A program made the translations under genes and the position numbers. The notes under the pieces were generated by a model. The model was given only the letters and a program-made list of their open reading frames with translations. It was not told the DNA's origin and made no database searches. Below, one piece after another: positions 43,253-55,148 of a stretch of DNA of 64,000 nucleotides. Source of the stretch: Apiotrichum sp. Y4204 (taxonomy: Eukaryota > Basidiomycota > Tremellomycetes > Trichosporonales > Trichosporonaceae); NCBI GenBank assembly GCA_025531455.1, contig JAMYHL010000005.1, positions 248,001-312,000 of the forward strand, in the 5' to 3' direction. How positions within the stretch are numbered: the first letter of the stretch is position 1; every line of letters starts with the position of its first letter.

Positions 43253-45152
43253 TCACCTGGGCCACCCGCTATCAAAGCTCCTCCGCCCGCCGTCGACGCT
43301 CCGCCGTCCCATCATGCCGACCATGCCGAGGCCCATGCCACCGCCAAAGCTGCCGCGCCCGCGGGCAATGACCGGCGCGGTATGGCCCTCCTGGTCGCGC
43401 AGCTCGATGCCCTTGCGCGACAGCCACGCGGCCCACTGGCGCATCATGCCCGAGTCGCCGGACTGTGCCGCCCACGGCCCCAGCGCAGGCGGCACCCAGG
43501 TGAATCCGTCAGCCGCGATAATTTTCACCTTCGTGCTATGGCATAGCGCCTCGAGAAACGCGTTACCGCTTGGGGCGGGGGGTCCACTGGGGGGTGTGCC
43601 GCCCGGCGGCGTGGGCGGGAAGCTTGGGGACATGTCGGCGCCAGCGACGACTTTCGGCCAGCGCGGGAGTGTGACGACTGCGAGTGGGTGATGGACGGAT
43701 CCTAGTGCGGTGCCAAGTTCGGGATGCTCGTTGAGCAGGGAGTGCTGGAGACCGAGGTGAAGATGGATTAGGGTGGGGTGGAGTGCAAGCGTGTCGCGAG
43801 GGGGGAGGAGCTCTCGGCGCGGCCAGTCTGGGGTGAAGACGTACGTGAGCGACAGAATCGACGGGCCGTGGGCAAACTGCAGCGCTCGCACGCCACCGCG
43901 GTCTGGATCATCCTCGACGAGCTCCAGGGATTCTTCATACAGCGACGTGACGAGGCGGGTGAATGCCGGTAGGTGTGCGCGCGTGAGGGCCGCCAGCAGT
44001 GGGCCCGGGCGGCCAGCAGCGAGCGTAAGCGTGTGGAGACGGGGAAGGACCAGCTGCCTGGTCTGGCTGGCCATCTGGTCCTCATCCATGCCCATCTCCA
44101 CGGTGGTCGAGCCGACCCAAACAAGGCCAACAAACTCGAGATTCTTCGCGACGCGGAGGAACCTGATCACCTCTTCCTCATTCTCGCGCGTGGCGAGGTG
44201 GATGCCCTCGATGGCGCGCAGCTTGCGCACGCACGGGAGGTGGCACAGTTCTGAGAGCTTGACGCTGTAAGCTGGGAGGCGGAGATGGGTCACACATGGC
44301 GAGAGATCAAGTAGCGCGGCACAAGCCTTGGCGACGGTGATCCTGTTCGCGCCAAAGTAGCTCTGCCCCGAGTCAAGGCTTGAGAGATCCAGCACGGTGA
44401 TCCACCGCCCGGGAGTCGAGTGCGGGTGGAGATTAATGTCTGACCACTTGCGGTCGCCCATGAGCACCGCGTGCGCGAGACCCGCGACATTGTCGCAGGA
44501 GATGTTCGGCTCAGAGTAGAGATACGACAGGACGAGGTACTGTGGTCAGACTCTGAGAATGACTTGTCATCGATCATCAGTGACAAGTCCCGAAAGAGCC
44601 CAGACGAAAGAAGCACGGCTACGAACGTGCTCTCTCAGTGACAACCTTGCAACCACAATGCCCTGATCTCCCAATGGAGCTCGAGAGAACGGACGGCCGC
44701 ATGGCGGCTCAAGCGTGGTTGCCACCCTAGGAAGAAATTCATGCACTCACCTTCCATGCCTTGCACACGAGGATGAGGCTCTGGGCAGTGCGCGCGACGC
44801 TCTCCCTTGCCGCGATGCGCTGGTTGAGCGTTTTACGTGCGGCACGCGCCGAGAACACGTCCCAGGCCGGGTCGTACGGCCTCTCAGCACCATTCTGAGG
44901 AAAGGGGGCCGGGATGCTGGGTCCGGTGTCGAGCGCGTGTCGGATGACTGTGCGGAGGACCTCGGGCGGTAGGATCGGCACGCGAGCCGGCGGCGGCGGC
45001 GTCATCCGCGCACTGAGCATCCAGCTGCGGTCATACGAGCGCGGGCTGAAGGATGCGGATTTGGACGGCGAGCGCGAGAGCGGGGACGCAGAGAGCGTCG
45101 GCGAACCAGGATTTGAGCGTGAGGACGGCCAGGCGTCCCATGCTGTTGTCAT
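43253..45152 (-). CDS. F-box-like protein
   Basis: Exons 44751-45152 and 43253-44539 give 562 residues. An N-terminal Ser/Pro-rich part of about 55 residues precedes an F-box-like segment: PILPPEVLRTVIRHAL, then a long insert, then SLILVCKAWKYLVLSYLY, matching the LP-x-E...V-x-K-x-W pattern of basidiomycete F-box proteins. The rest has leucine-rich strands (ITVLDLSSLDSG, VTHLRLPAYSVKLSEL, VLPRLHTLTLAAG), as in degenerate LRR substrate-binding domains. It ends with a Gly/Pro-rich section. F-box proteins link substrates to SCF ubiquitin ligases; the target is unknown. The 211-base intron falls just after the F-box Lys-Ala-Trp-Lys. Confidence 0.75.
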
Positions 45153-45797
45153 TGCGTGAGTGGATGGAAGACAATAGAGGTGTTGTAGAGGTGGTTATTC
45201 TTATATACCCGTCTCATTCCTCGGTGGCGACGAGCATGCCGAGCACCGTTGTGTAGCTATGACGCACATTGTAGCATGTTGCCTTTGTCGGCCGGGCCGA
45301 GCTGGATGGGACTGTGGTGGGAATCACATAAACAACATCCATTGCCAAACCCAACTCTGCCGCCACTGCCCCCCCGTGTCTCACTGCTCATTTTCCGAGT
45401 CGGCCGACTTGCGCACGAGACACGATCCGTGCTGATGTTCATTGTGATCATTGCAAACGTGCGAGCTGCAAGGGTGGGGGGAGCTCAAAAGGTATGGCAT
45501 GCATTCCCCACACACATGTTGATATGATACCAGCACAGCCGCCATTGTCCCTCGTCGGTCCACCTGGCGGAGCACAGTGGATCCGCCCAAGGCGGTTTCG
45601 CCGCGACACACAGGCACGCTTCGCGCTACACAGAGTTGTCTTCACAGGTCACATCCGGCGCAATGCCGCGCGAGTATGTCGGCAATTTTGCTATCATCAA
45701 GCACCGATATCTACAGTACCTGTACGCTACACGTATCATTGTTCATACCCTCGCTACATGGCCGACCGCACGAACGCGCTCGCTTTCAGCCTGCGAC
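45153..45797. other. Intergenic
   Basis: Promoter side of the F-box-like gene and 3' side of the 6PGL gene. Nothing else recognised. Confidence 0.4.
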
Positions 45798-46908
45798 TCA
45801 GCTGCTGAACGCCGTCTGCGCGTACTGTGTCTTGCCCGCCGCCGCCTTGTCGACAAACCAGTACACCTTTCCGGAACTGGAGGCGCAGAAGGTTGGGCAG
45901 AGCGTGCCGTGACGGGTCGGATTTGTGGAGTAGACAAGGGAACCGGGGAAGGGTGGAATCGAAGCGCATAAGGGTAGGCGTGGGAGATGCGGTCACAAGG
46001 CAATGAAAGACAAGGGTCACGGTCAGCGATCATACACGGACGCATCTCTGCGGCACTCACGTGGGAGCCACCCGCGAGCAGGGGAGGCCGAGCTCGGGCT
46101 GGTCGAGGATCTGCGCGAGCATGTCCTGCTTGCCCTCTCCAGTAGCGACAAAGGCGCAGCGCGCGGCGTTGTCGAGAACCTTGTAGCTGGATGTGAGCAC
46201 AAGCACGAGGGTTGGTAACAAGCGACAATAGGGGAGCGGACCATAATGTCCGCTCACCGTTCTGGACTCAACAGCACCTTTCCCTACCACCGATACACCT
46301 CGACACCACACTCACGTAAAAGTAATACGCCTGGGCGGGGGCTTGGGCGAGTCGAGAATGTACTCAATCGTCTTTGCCTTCTGCTCGAGGAGCTTGCTGC
46401 CCGGGAAGAGGGAGCAGGTGTGGCCGTCGGGCCCCATGCCGAGGAGAATGAGGTCAAAGCGGGGGTTTTCCGATCCGAAGACAGTCTTCATCTGCTGGGC
46501 GTACTCGTCCGCGATCGCAGCTGCCTCCTTCTCCGCCGCGGCAGCATCTCCCGCGGGACCGGTGGGGTCGGCCTTCGTGGCAGTCATGAGCTTCTCGTCG
46601 ATGGTGTGGATCTGCGCGCGGCTAATCGGCACAAGGTCGAGGAACGCCTTGGCGCACGCGGCATAGTTGCTCTCGGCGTGCTCGAGGGGCACAATGCGCT
46701 CGTCGGCGAAGAACACCTGCCACTTGTCCCACTCGACACCGGGCAGCTTGGCGAGCGGGACCAGCTGGTTCGGCAGGGAGCCACCGGACAGCGCGATCGT
46801 GAACTGGCCGCGGGCGGCGATGGCGTCGCGCTGCGCCGAGAGGATAAACTCGGACAGCGAGTCACGCAGCTGCGGGACGGAGTCGAAGGCGTACAGAACA
46901 GGCGACAT
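45798..46908 (-). CDS. SOL: 6-phosphogluconolactonase
   Basis: Exons 46316-46908, 46061-46186 and 45798-45876 join to 265 residues. The enzyme hydrolyses 6-phosphogluconolactone to 6-phosphogluconate, step two of the oxidative pentose phosphate pathway, in the cytosol. Family blocks are present: [11 protein letters not shown] (phosphate-binding start), [46 protein letters not shown] (with the catalytic His) and [22 protein letters not shown] chose the ATG at 46908 ([11 protein letters not shown]) over one 15 codons upstream because the extra His/Pro residues are not family-like. The last exon is only 79 bases and follows a 184-base intron. The gene is head-to-head with the APH-like gene. Confidence 0.93.
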
Positions 46909-47369
46909 GGTGTGGTGGTGGGTGGGATGGGAAGGATGAACAGAGGATTCCAACAGAGACTCACCTCTTGAGATAAGTCGCCAAGATTGCTTTCAGTTGT
47001 GGATGTTGTCGTGGGATCGTGGGGACCATGACGTCATGCGCGCCTATCAACTTGACAACACGGGTTCCATTAGGCCTGGGCCGCCTTTTCTAATCGTCCC
47101 ACACAGTCCATTCGATCGAATTCGATCCATTCGTTGAAGCCCGATTAGTACATATTAGCGCATTAGCCTTGTATTAGAGCTAGCCTCCAGATCTCAAGAG
47201 TAGGACGCGTTTGAACTGTTGAACGGTTGAGCTTTCGAGTCACAACCGGCTCCGCCGTCAACTCAAAAGACTTCGTGTTTCTTTAGAGCTCGTGCGACTG
47301 ACAGAAGCACTAAATAAGCAGCGGCGAGGTAAAGTTCTGCACCTTACCGACTCGGCAGACTCCGCAGGG
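46909..47369. other. Divergent promoter (6PGL and APH-like genes)
   Basis: A 461-base head-to-head interval. It includes AT-richer text near 47100-47170 with repeated TTCGATCCATTCG-like words. No gene seen. Confidence 0.45.
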
Positions 47370-48527
47370 ATGGACATTGACCAGTGGAACACTTATATCT
47401 CACGCACGCTCGACGTCTCGCCTGCCGACGTGGCGGTGGAACGGCTAACAGGCGGCTACGTGAACTCGACAGTTCGCCTCACGTTGGAGCGACAGCCTCC
47501 GTTACCGTCGCACCTCTCCGCCCTATCCAGGACGGCGATACTGAAGCATGCCCCCGCATACGTCCACAGCGACCCGACATCACCACTGAGCACATTCCGA
47601 CAGGTGGCCGAGGCGCGCGCCCTCCGTCATCTCGGTACAGATCCGAAACTGGTTGCAGCCCTCGAGGGCCGCGCGGTCGTCCCCGCTGTGATATGGCACG
47701 ACGAGGCGGAAATGGTGCTGTGGATGACCGATCTTGGGCAAAGGGAAACCCTCTCGTCGTATCTTGCTGCCGAGTGCTTGGATAATCCCGGACCCGACCC
47801 CACCGAGCTAGGGATGCAAGTTGGCGACCTGCTCGCCCGCCTGCATATCGCCGCTCGGAACCCGCCTGCAGAGCTTGTCGCGCAATTCAAGGACCCGAAT
47901 CCCTCCACGGGAGACGTTGTTGCGATGCTCGTCGGTGCCGCACAGCGTATGATGGAGCAACGGGGGTACGCTGATGCGAATACTCTCGCGCGTCGTATCG
48001 GCATGGGTCTTGGCCCCGACCCTGAGGACGGCGACAGAGTATGGGGGATGGGCGACGTGTGGCCGGGGAGCGTCCTCCTTCCTGCCCCGACCATCGCCCT
48101 CGTCGACTGGGAGTTTGCAGCGGCCGCCCACCCCGGCGCAGAGTTCGGCATGCTCCTCGCGCACCTCGACTACGCGCGTCTGGTGCCCTTACATACACCA
48201 TGGCCAAGCCCACGTCGGGATGTGGCCAAGACCCGCGCTGATGCGCTTGCTCCCGCCTTCACAGCCGCCTACGAGTCGCGGTTTGGCCTGTTTTCCCGCA
48301 GTTTCCGTCGCGAAGCCCTCTGCGCTTATGGTCGCGAAATGATTGTCTCGGCGCAGGAGGGGTCGTATGGCATTCCCGAGATGACCTCCGGGGGACGGGA
48401 TGCGCTCGTCTCTAATGGTGCAGCGGTACTGCGCGCTGTGGGTGAGAACGAAACCGAGTTCAGCTCCGCGCCCGCTCCGAAAGCCCAGCTGCCGCCATTT
48501 GTAAGGGCACTTTTTGAGGGGCCATAG
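47370..48527 (+). CDS. APH/choline-kinase-fold protein with altered catalytic loop
   Basis: This intronless gene encodes 385 residues from MDIDQWNTYISR. It follows the aminoglycoside phosphotransferase-like fold. ERLTGGYVNSTVRLTL is the glycine-rich nucleotide loop, and TAILKHAPAYV holds the Lys. ARALRHLG and VPAVIWHDEAEMVLWMTDLG form the hinge, and GDLLARLHIA is the helix before the loop. The catalytic loop reads GMGDVWPGSVLL where kinases of this fold have H-G-D-x-x-x-x-N: Asp is kept, but His is Met and Asn is Ser. ALVDWEFA supplies the metal-binding Asp. The substrate is unknown; fungal relatives are mostly uncharacterised. Absence of introns is unusual beside its neighbours. The ATG at 47370 was preferred because nothing upstream is conserved. 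Confidence 0.78.
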   Translation: MDIDQWNTYISRTLDVSPADVAVERLTGGYVNSTVRLTLERQPPLPSHLSALSRTAILKHAPAYVHSDPTSPLSTFRQVAEARALRHLGTDPKLVAALEGRAVVPAVIWHDEAEMVLWMTDLGQRETLSSYLAAECLDNPGPDPTELGMQVGDLLARLHIAARNPPAELVAQFKDPNPSTGDVVAMLVGAAQRMMEQRGYADANTLARRIGMGLGPDPEDGDRVWGMGDVWPGSVLLPAPTIALVDWEFAAAAHPGAEFGMLLAHLDYARLVPLHTPWPSPRRDVAKTRADALAPAFTAAYESRFGLFSRSFRREALCAYGREMIVSAQEGSYGIPEMTSGGRDALVSNGAAVLRAVGENETEFSSAPAPKAQLPPFVRALFEGP

Positions 48528-50365
48528 GTACAACATCCTCAAAGTCATGTGTACCGCGCGTCCTGCATCCTGCACCCTGCACCACATCGTGTGATGTGCG
48601 CGATACAGTTAATACAGACAATCCCTTTGTCTAGTGGCACTTTTCACCGCTTCACTGTCGAGTTCGCCGCCGTACATCTGGCACTGCTGCTACTGTAGCT
48701 ATGTATGCACCGAGTAACACAAACAGTCACTATATCTTGTTTGTGATTCATGCATGCTTGTCAGAGATATCACGGGCTGAAGACGGTACATGCAGACGTG
48801 AAGTACATCTGGAATGAGCGCGTAAGGGGATTACGCGGGGGAAGATCCATATGCTAATACGATACACAAGACAATGGCGGTACACAGAATACGAGAACGA
48901 GAAAACAAAAGCGCCTGTAGTCCTTCACCTTGCCGAGCCTGCAGGGTCGATGCAGACGTGGTCATGTCGATGTGAAGCAAACCGCCAGCTGCTGCCCCCA
49001 CAGTGCAGCTGTAAGCGACATGAGTGGTATTGACTTCCCTCGGCGGCAAGACCAGAAACGAGCGCTTGCGGTGCAGAATGGACTGCCGACGAAAGGGGCA
49101 AAGGGTGCCCTGGTGGAGAAGTCGATGGTGAAGGCAGGCGAGAATCAAGGCGTTCTTGTTGGACTACCGGAGCCGATAGAGTTGTAACTATATCGGATGT
49201 ACAGTAGTGACTGTCTATTCAGGATAGTCAGTAAACGTTGTGCACGACGTCCTGCAGGGAACACATGTTGTACAGGTTATACCACCTGAGGTTAGTTCAA
49301 ACGATGCGCGCGGTCGAGCTTCAAGATGGTAACAGATACATAGTGGTAATGGTGCAGGTCATTCCATGATTGCTTTGGCAGGCTTGCTGTTGGCCGGGCG
49401 GTAATATATGTCAGACTCATTGATTCCATGGCTGGAAGGCTTGGAGCAGTCATCGAGGCTGGCTGAGGTTATGTCCCATAGTAAGTGCACCGAGCGCTGA
49501 AAGTATTTTATAAATGTAGCCTAGAGCCACTTGCAGCGTCCTGCAAAGTTTGGGAGCTCTATCTGCTCTGTTGCATGCATGATAAATAAAAATTCGGCGG
49601 CCACGAAATTCCGGCTGGTGGCTTCTACTGCGCTGCGACAAAAAAAGTGATCGGCTCAACGGTTTACAAGACTGTGCAACGCTGCGTTCCACTGAGATTG
49701 ATAAATGTTATGTACCCTGCTTGTTTCAATCACGGTTGATGACGTAGTCACGCGCTGCGTTCATAGTTGCGGGACCCGCCGTGAAACCCTGCTCTTGCAG
49801 AAAGGCCCGCAAGCCGCGAGGTCCCCAGCGGGGAACAGCCTTCCAGTGGTTTAGAAGGTAAAACCCGACCTTCGAACCCCACAAAGGTCGTAGAAGCCTT
49901 CCAGCTCAATGTAATCTCGCGGGGGCATGTTCCGTAATGCTTAAGTCTGTGTTTGGTCAAGAAAAGAATGGGGATGATGACAACGACAAGATTTGCTGGA
50001 GAGAGAAAGTCAAGGTGTGTCAGTTATCAGTGCTCGCAGTTGGTGGCTTGGCCAGCTTGGCATAATGCAAAACACACACACACACACCCTCCGACACTCA
50101 GAGACAACCCATGCAGGGGCACACGCGCGCAGCGGTTGAGCTGGTTGACCGTTTGGTCGACAAAGCCGAGCCTCCAGGCCGGCCCCAGCGGAAGCTGCAT
50201 GACCCCGCCTGTTGTAGTTGTCGCTCCTTCGTGCTCTGAGGTGCTGGTGTCGCATGCAACGCGTACCTGACCAAATCCGGCTGCATTACACATTTACAGC
50301 AACCACCATCGTCTTCAACCACACTGTCGACAACGCTACTTCTTCTCGGTTCTCCACCACCCAGC
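48528..50365. other. Intergenic, no supported gene
   Basis: 1.8 kb, AT-richer than the genes. A short CA microsatellite lies near 50071-50088. No coding exon or RNA gene could be supported. Confidence 0.4.
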
Positions 50366-52637
50366 TTACTTCTTCAGCGTGCCAATGACGGCTTCCGGCG
50401 CATACTTGGCAATAACGCCTGCGGGATGCACCATGTCGAACTCTTCACTCGCATCTTTTCCTGTGCCCTGTTAGCAAAGAAACGATGTAGAAAAGTGTTG
50501 GAAAGGTCATCGAAGATGTAGAGGAGTAGTGGTGAAGTGTGGCGGAATGTGAATGAGTGTGGCGGAAATTTCGGCGATCTCCGATGGCCCTTCCAATTTC
50601 ACATTTTCCCTAGATTTGAAATTTCACTCACCGGCATACAGGAGGATAGCCTTGGCACCTCCTGGGTGCTCGTGCAGGAATTCGGTGACGTCGAGGACCT
50701 CGCCGTTAATGATGACCCAGCAGTCCTTCTCGGTGTTGTGCTTGGCAACCTCCTCGGCGGTGTACTCGCCCTGCTTGGGTGCGGGGGCGGCCTCAGCAGG
50801 AGCAGCAGCAGCGGCGGGGGCAGCAGCGGCAGGAGCAGCGGCGGCGGCGGCGGCCGGAGCTGCCTTGGCAGCGGGAGCCGAGCCCGAAGCACCACCCCAC
50901 GAGAACTCAAGGTTGACCGAGTTCGAGCCGGGGTTGACCGAGATCTTGGTCTCGAGAAGGTGGTCGCCGATGGTGGCGAGACGGCCGGCAGCACGACCAG
51001 ACGAAAGGTCGTGGAGGAGGTACGACGAGGCGGAGTCACCGGCGACGCGGCCGAAGACGACACAGCCAAGGAGCGATGAGCCACCAAGACGGTTGGCACC
51101 GTGGACACCACCGGCAACCTCACCACAGGCGAAGAGACCGGGGATGGGGGCAGCGTTGTCGCCGTGGACGGCCGAGTCGGGGCCAATCTCAAGACCACCC
51201 ATGGTGTAGTGGAGGACGGGGGTCATGAGGGCAACGTTGTACGAGTCGTCCATGGAAAAGTCGCCGCCAGAGAAGAACTTCTTGCCGAAGGGGTCGGATC
51301 CGGGGTTCTTGGCGTACTTGTTGTGGTCGTCAAAGGTCTTCTTGAGGGTCTCGGGCGAGCAGCCGATAGCCTTGGCAAGGTCGTAGCCGTTCTTGTAGTG
51401 GACCATGAGGCCACGGCCGGCGTAGTGCTTGATGTGCCACTCAATCTCCTTCGAGGAGGCCGAGTTGAGGACAAGACGGACGGGGAACTTGTTGTTCTCC
51501 CACATCTTGTTGGTGACGTAGTCACGGTGCTGGAGCTCGTCGACGAAACGGTTACCAGTGTTGTCGATCAGGAGACCACCAACACCACGGAGCGCCTCAG
51601 CGGCAAGGAACTTGACCTTGGACTCGGGGTCCTTGGGGTCAACGAGACCGGTGGGGTGGACCTGGACCTTCTCGAGGTCAATGCCCTTGGCGCCAATGGC
51701 CATGGCCATCTTCTGGCCGTCACCAGTGCAGTGGTCACCGTTGGTGGTAGGGAGATCGTAGTACTCGGGGCGGTACTTCTTGAGGAGCGAGTCCTCGGTG
51801 AAGTCCGCGGCGTAACCACCGGTAGCGATGACAACGACACCGTGCTCAACCTTGGTCTCACCACCCTGGGTGTACTCGACACCGATGACCTTGTCACCGT
51901 CCTTGACAAGCTTGGTGACGCGGGCCTTCTTGCGGATCTGGGCACGGTCGGGCTGGGCGGCGGCAATCTCCTCGAGCTTCTCCATAAGAGCGTAGGTGAT
52001 GGTCATGCCGGGGAACTGGGCACCACCACGGTGGGTACGCTTCTCGGAGTGGCCACCGAGACGCGAGACCTTGGAGAGGTCAAGGTTGAAGCGCTCAACG
52101 AGCCAGTTGACGGCATCACCGGAGCGGTAGGTGAGGACGTGAATCAGGTCGTCACGGGCGAGCTCACGAGCCGACTTCTTGGTGTCGGCAAAGCTAGCCG
52201 GTCAGCAAGACGCAAAGACGTTTGTGGCGGATCACTCACAACTTGGCGGCAGTGTCGGGGATGCCAAGGTCCTGGAAAGTGAGCATGACAACGCGGCGTG
52301 CTTATTGCACTGCAACTAACCTCCTGAGCCTGGGTCACGTCAGCACGAATTCGATGGATATCGGGAGAATAGAGAACATACCTTGGTGCCGGCGCCGTTG
52401 ATACCAGAGGTGGCCTTGGTGGAGTTACCCTATTGGTGTCAGAGCTTGTGGCGGGGAGGCTGAAAAGGTGCGACTTACACCCATGAACGAGTTCTTGTCG
52501 AGGAGGAGCTGGTAGTGTCAGAAATAGCCCAGCTCGAGCTGCATATCTGTACTCACGACGTTGCCACCACGCTCGAGAACGGTGTGAGCGGCCGAGAGGC
52601 CGGAAAGACCACCGCCGACGACGATAACCTGGGACAT
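50366..52637 (-). CDS. OSM1: Soluble fumarate reductase (FAD) with C-terminal cytochrome b5 domain
   Basis: Seven exons (52557-52637, 52479-52508, 52382-52429, 52321-52329, 52240-52271, 50632-52193, 50366-50460) join in phase to 618 residues. The enzyme reduces fumarate to succinate and so reoxidises FADH2/NADH when oxygen is short. The protein starts directly with the FAD fold ([15 protein letters not shown]), then [16 protein letters not shown]. Later come [24 protein letters not shown] and [13 protein letters not shown]...[16 protein letters not shown], all classic for fumarate reductases. There is no presequence, so a cytosolic place is likely. An Ala/Pro linker leads to a cytochrome b5 domain: [28 protein letters not shown] with heme His576, and a second His599. 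Exon 4 is a 9-base microexon (Ala-Gln-Glu). Confidence 0.93.
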
Positions 52638-54565
52638 CTGAGAGCGTGGGAATTGGAGGCAGGAGGCGTCAAGTGGCGAGCGAGGAAAATGTCAGCATCT
52701 GATGTGTTTATACCTGTTGGTGCTGCTCACTGTTTGTGGTGGTGATAAGGGGGGGTTTCTAGAGAATGTGGGGGTTTCGCTGGCAGCGAGGGGGTGAGAG
52801 AGTTATATAGCGGATGCGTATGTGCTGGCAAGGGGAGAGGATACATGGATACACGATGTTGGTGTTGGCCATTGCGTGTGTGCGTAGGCGGCGGGCCCCC
52901 CGGCGCGCGAGCAGCCGCCGTTTGCGCGTTTGGGTGCGATTCCGGACGTGAGAATGGTTAACCGGTGGTGCCCGTCTCTTCCCCGCTTGGCTCTGAACCT
53001 GGGGTGATGCGGGGTCGCCGGTCTGCGTCCAATGGCGTGGCGCCGAATTCGTCCTCGATGCAGGCATTCCTGTTGTCAATGATGTCTTTGATGCCCGCCA
53101 CTGACAAGGCGGAGGACCAGAACAATAGTAAAGTTTGGGTGCACACTAGGCCGCCGGATCCTTTTCCACGCGGTTTCCGGCTTCATTACAAGCCGGTTGC
53201 CGGGGAACGGCGGTGCACGGCGAGCGGCCAAGGCCGGTGGGATATCCACTGTGGTTCCATTCACATCCCGCACACGGAGCACGCCGCACCAAAGTGAATC
53301 TGAAAGTGGGCTCCAGCCAGATTGCCCATTTCGTACACATGTGTCTGTCATTTACCCACATCCGGATAGGCGTGGTCTGGGAAGCTATGCCCATTGCGGT
53401 CGTTATCATTCGCGCATCCTACACTGTTGTATTTAAGTGATACACGACGGGAAGCCAAGTGATTGTCGCGATTGTATTCCTGTGGAGCCTCTTTGCTTCC
53501 CTCCGGCGGATGACAGGCCCAACACGGCCATCCTCTTCACAACGGTAGGGCGGCCCCGGATGGCACGAGATGATTGTGGCCGGAAGGCCGGACCCGGGCT
53601 CCACAAGTGCGTGAGTGCGATCCACGTTCAACGTGGCGGTGACTTTGGCCGTGCTCGCAAACTGCGATCAGACAGTGGAGGGTGGCCGATTGCGTCGTCC
53701 CTGGAGGACCAATGAGGGGTAAACAGGCGCTACCCCCTCAGTCTCAGCCTTGGTGCGCTTTTGTTTATTTTTCTCCGGATATCAGTTTCCCACCTGTGAA
53801 AGTGTTTCGTTTAAATTGGTGGCAATACAAATAGCTAGCCTGCAACTGTGTGGCACTGCCACGTGAGGGCAATGGCTTTCCCACGATAGATCGGCGGACC
53901 AGCGAAGAAGAACCTTATTTGGTGCCTAATCTCGTGGCTCTCATGCGCCACATGACGTCACTGGCTGGGCCTTGGGCCGATGTCGATCGACAAAAGGCTT
54001 CTGGATCGTCCGGATCGTCCTGGATATGCATCTTTTCCTGTTCGGCATGTGTCCAGACGATCACGTTGTTTACATTGGGGGGATGCCACGGAGGAGATCG
54101 AACTGTCACCGAAAGCGTCGTTGCTCGCCACGCTACAGAGAGAAAAAGTGACCATGAAGCAGCCATGAAGTCCATCACCCATGCCACCCTGCGCGGGCTC
54201 CATCAGCAGTACCTGAGTCTATCGTGTACACAGCACAGCCAGCGAACACGAGCTGTGCCCAGGCGCCCAGGATCGACCGGGAGAATTGCGAGGAGCAAGT
54301 GATTGGCGTCACTACTAGTAGTAGTGTCACTGGGCTACCTTCTTTCACGTTGTTACATGGAGTGAGCACCACAAGCTAAACTAATTCCATGAGATCACGT
54401 GACTAGCGTGTTTTCCGCGTGCTTATAGGAGGGTGCAGAATAGCGGCGGTCGACGACATCGTCGACGTGTGGAGGTCATGACATGGTGTCGATGTCGACG
54501 ACGTTCAGCGCGTTCAGCTGGTTCTCCGAACGGTCGTTCAAAACAAGACACTATCAACAACAACA
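52638..54565. other. Intergenic (divergent, FRD and DPM2)
   Basis: About 1.9 kb between two heads. A CTATATAACT element at about 52802-52811 (minus strand) lies 165 bases before the FRD start. No supported gene. Confidence 0.4.
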
Positions 54566-55013
54566 ATGGTGAGTGGGTTGATGGTGGAGAGCCTGATAGT
54601 GCGCGACGAGATGCTGACACACGTATCGACATTTCACTGACATACCTCCCGAACTCCGGTCTCTTCCTCCGCGTCCTCGCTTCCCAACTCTCTGGCTGTT
54701 GTCACATAGGCGACGTCCGACAAGGTCCTCGGTGGGGGTATGCTCTTTGTGGCGGCCTTCGTGTTCATCTATTACACGATTTGGGCTCTTCTCCTGGTAA
54801 GTATAAGAGCATTCTCTTGCCCTCTATCCCACTCACACCCAGCCCTTTGTCGACGAGGCGTCGACGCTGCGCGACTACTTCCCGCCGCGCGAGTGGGCCG
54901 TCCGTGGTCCCGCTTTCCTCCTTCTTGTCGGCCTCGCGGGTATTGGCGCGTTCTTTGCCAAGGTATCCGCCTCCGAGGCACGGAAACGCAAATCATCGGG
55001 CAAGACAGCATAG
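54566..55013 (+). CDS. DPM2: Dolichol-phosphate mannose synthase regulatory subunit DPM2
   Basis: Exons 54566-54568 (just ATG), 54710-54796 and 54843-55013 join to 86 residues. DPM2 is an ER membrane subunit that stabilises the DPM1/DPM3 synthase making Dol-P-Man, the mannose donor for GPI anchors, N-glycans and O-mannosylation. Two membrane helices are visible (GGGMLFVAAFVFIYYTIWALLLPF and AFLLLVGLAGIGAFFAKV). The family words YYTIWALLLPFVDE and YFPPREWAV match animal DPM2 (YYTAWVILLPFID, YFLPRAYAV), and the tail is Lys-rich, as in ER retention. The first coding exon ends exactly at the ATG, before GTGAGT. The length of 86 fits the family (about 84). The gene converges with the MFS transporter gene, 135 bases away. 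Confidence 0.9.
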
Positions 55014-55148
55014 ACGATATACCGTATCCCGCACCAGCGGACCAACACCAGTGGACAGAGCTTCATTTCCAGAGTCCACATGGCCTGCGACTATACGGTT
55101 CTTCCAGAAGTTGCGACATGTTGGCTCTAATGCATACACCAATTGTAA

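Noticed and set aside
49740..49960. A second GTTCGAA word with flanking GC-rich arms
   Set aside because: The arms do not form a T-stem and no D-arm or anticodon stem is found.
51101..52282. Long plus-strand frame opposite fumarate reductase
   Set aside because: It is an antisense shadow of strongly biased codons; the minus strand carries the FAD and cytochrome b5 motifs.
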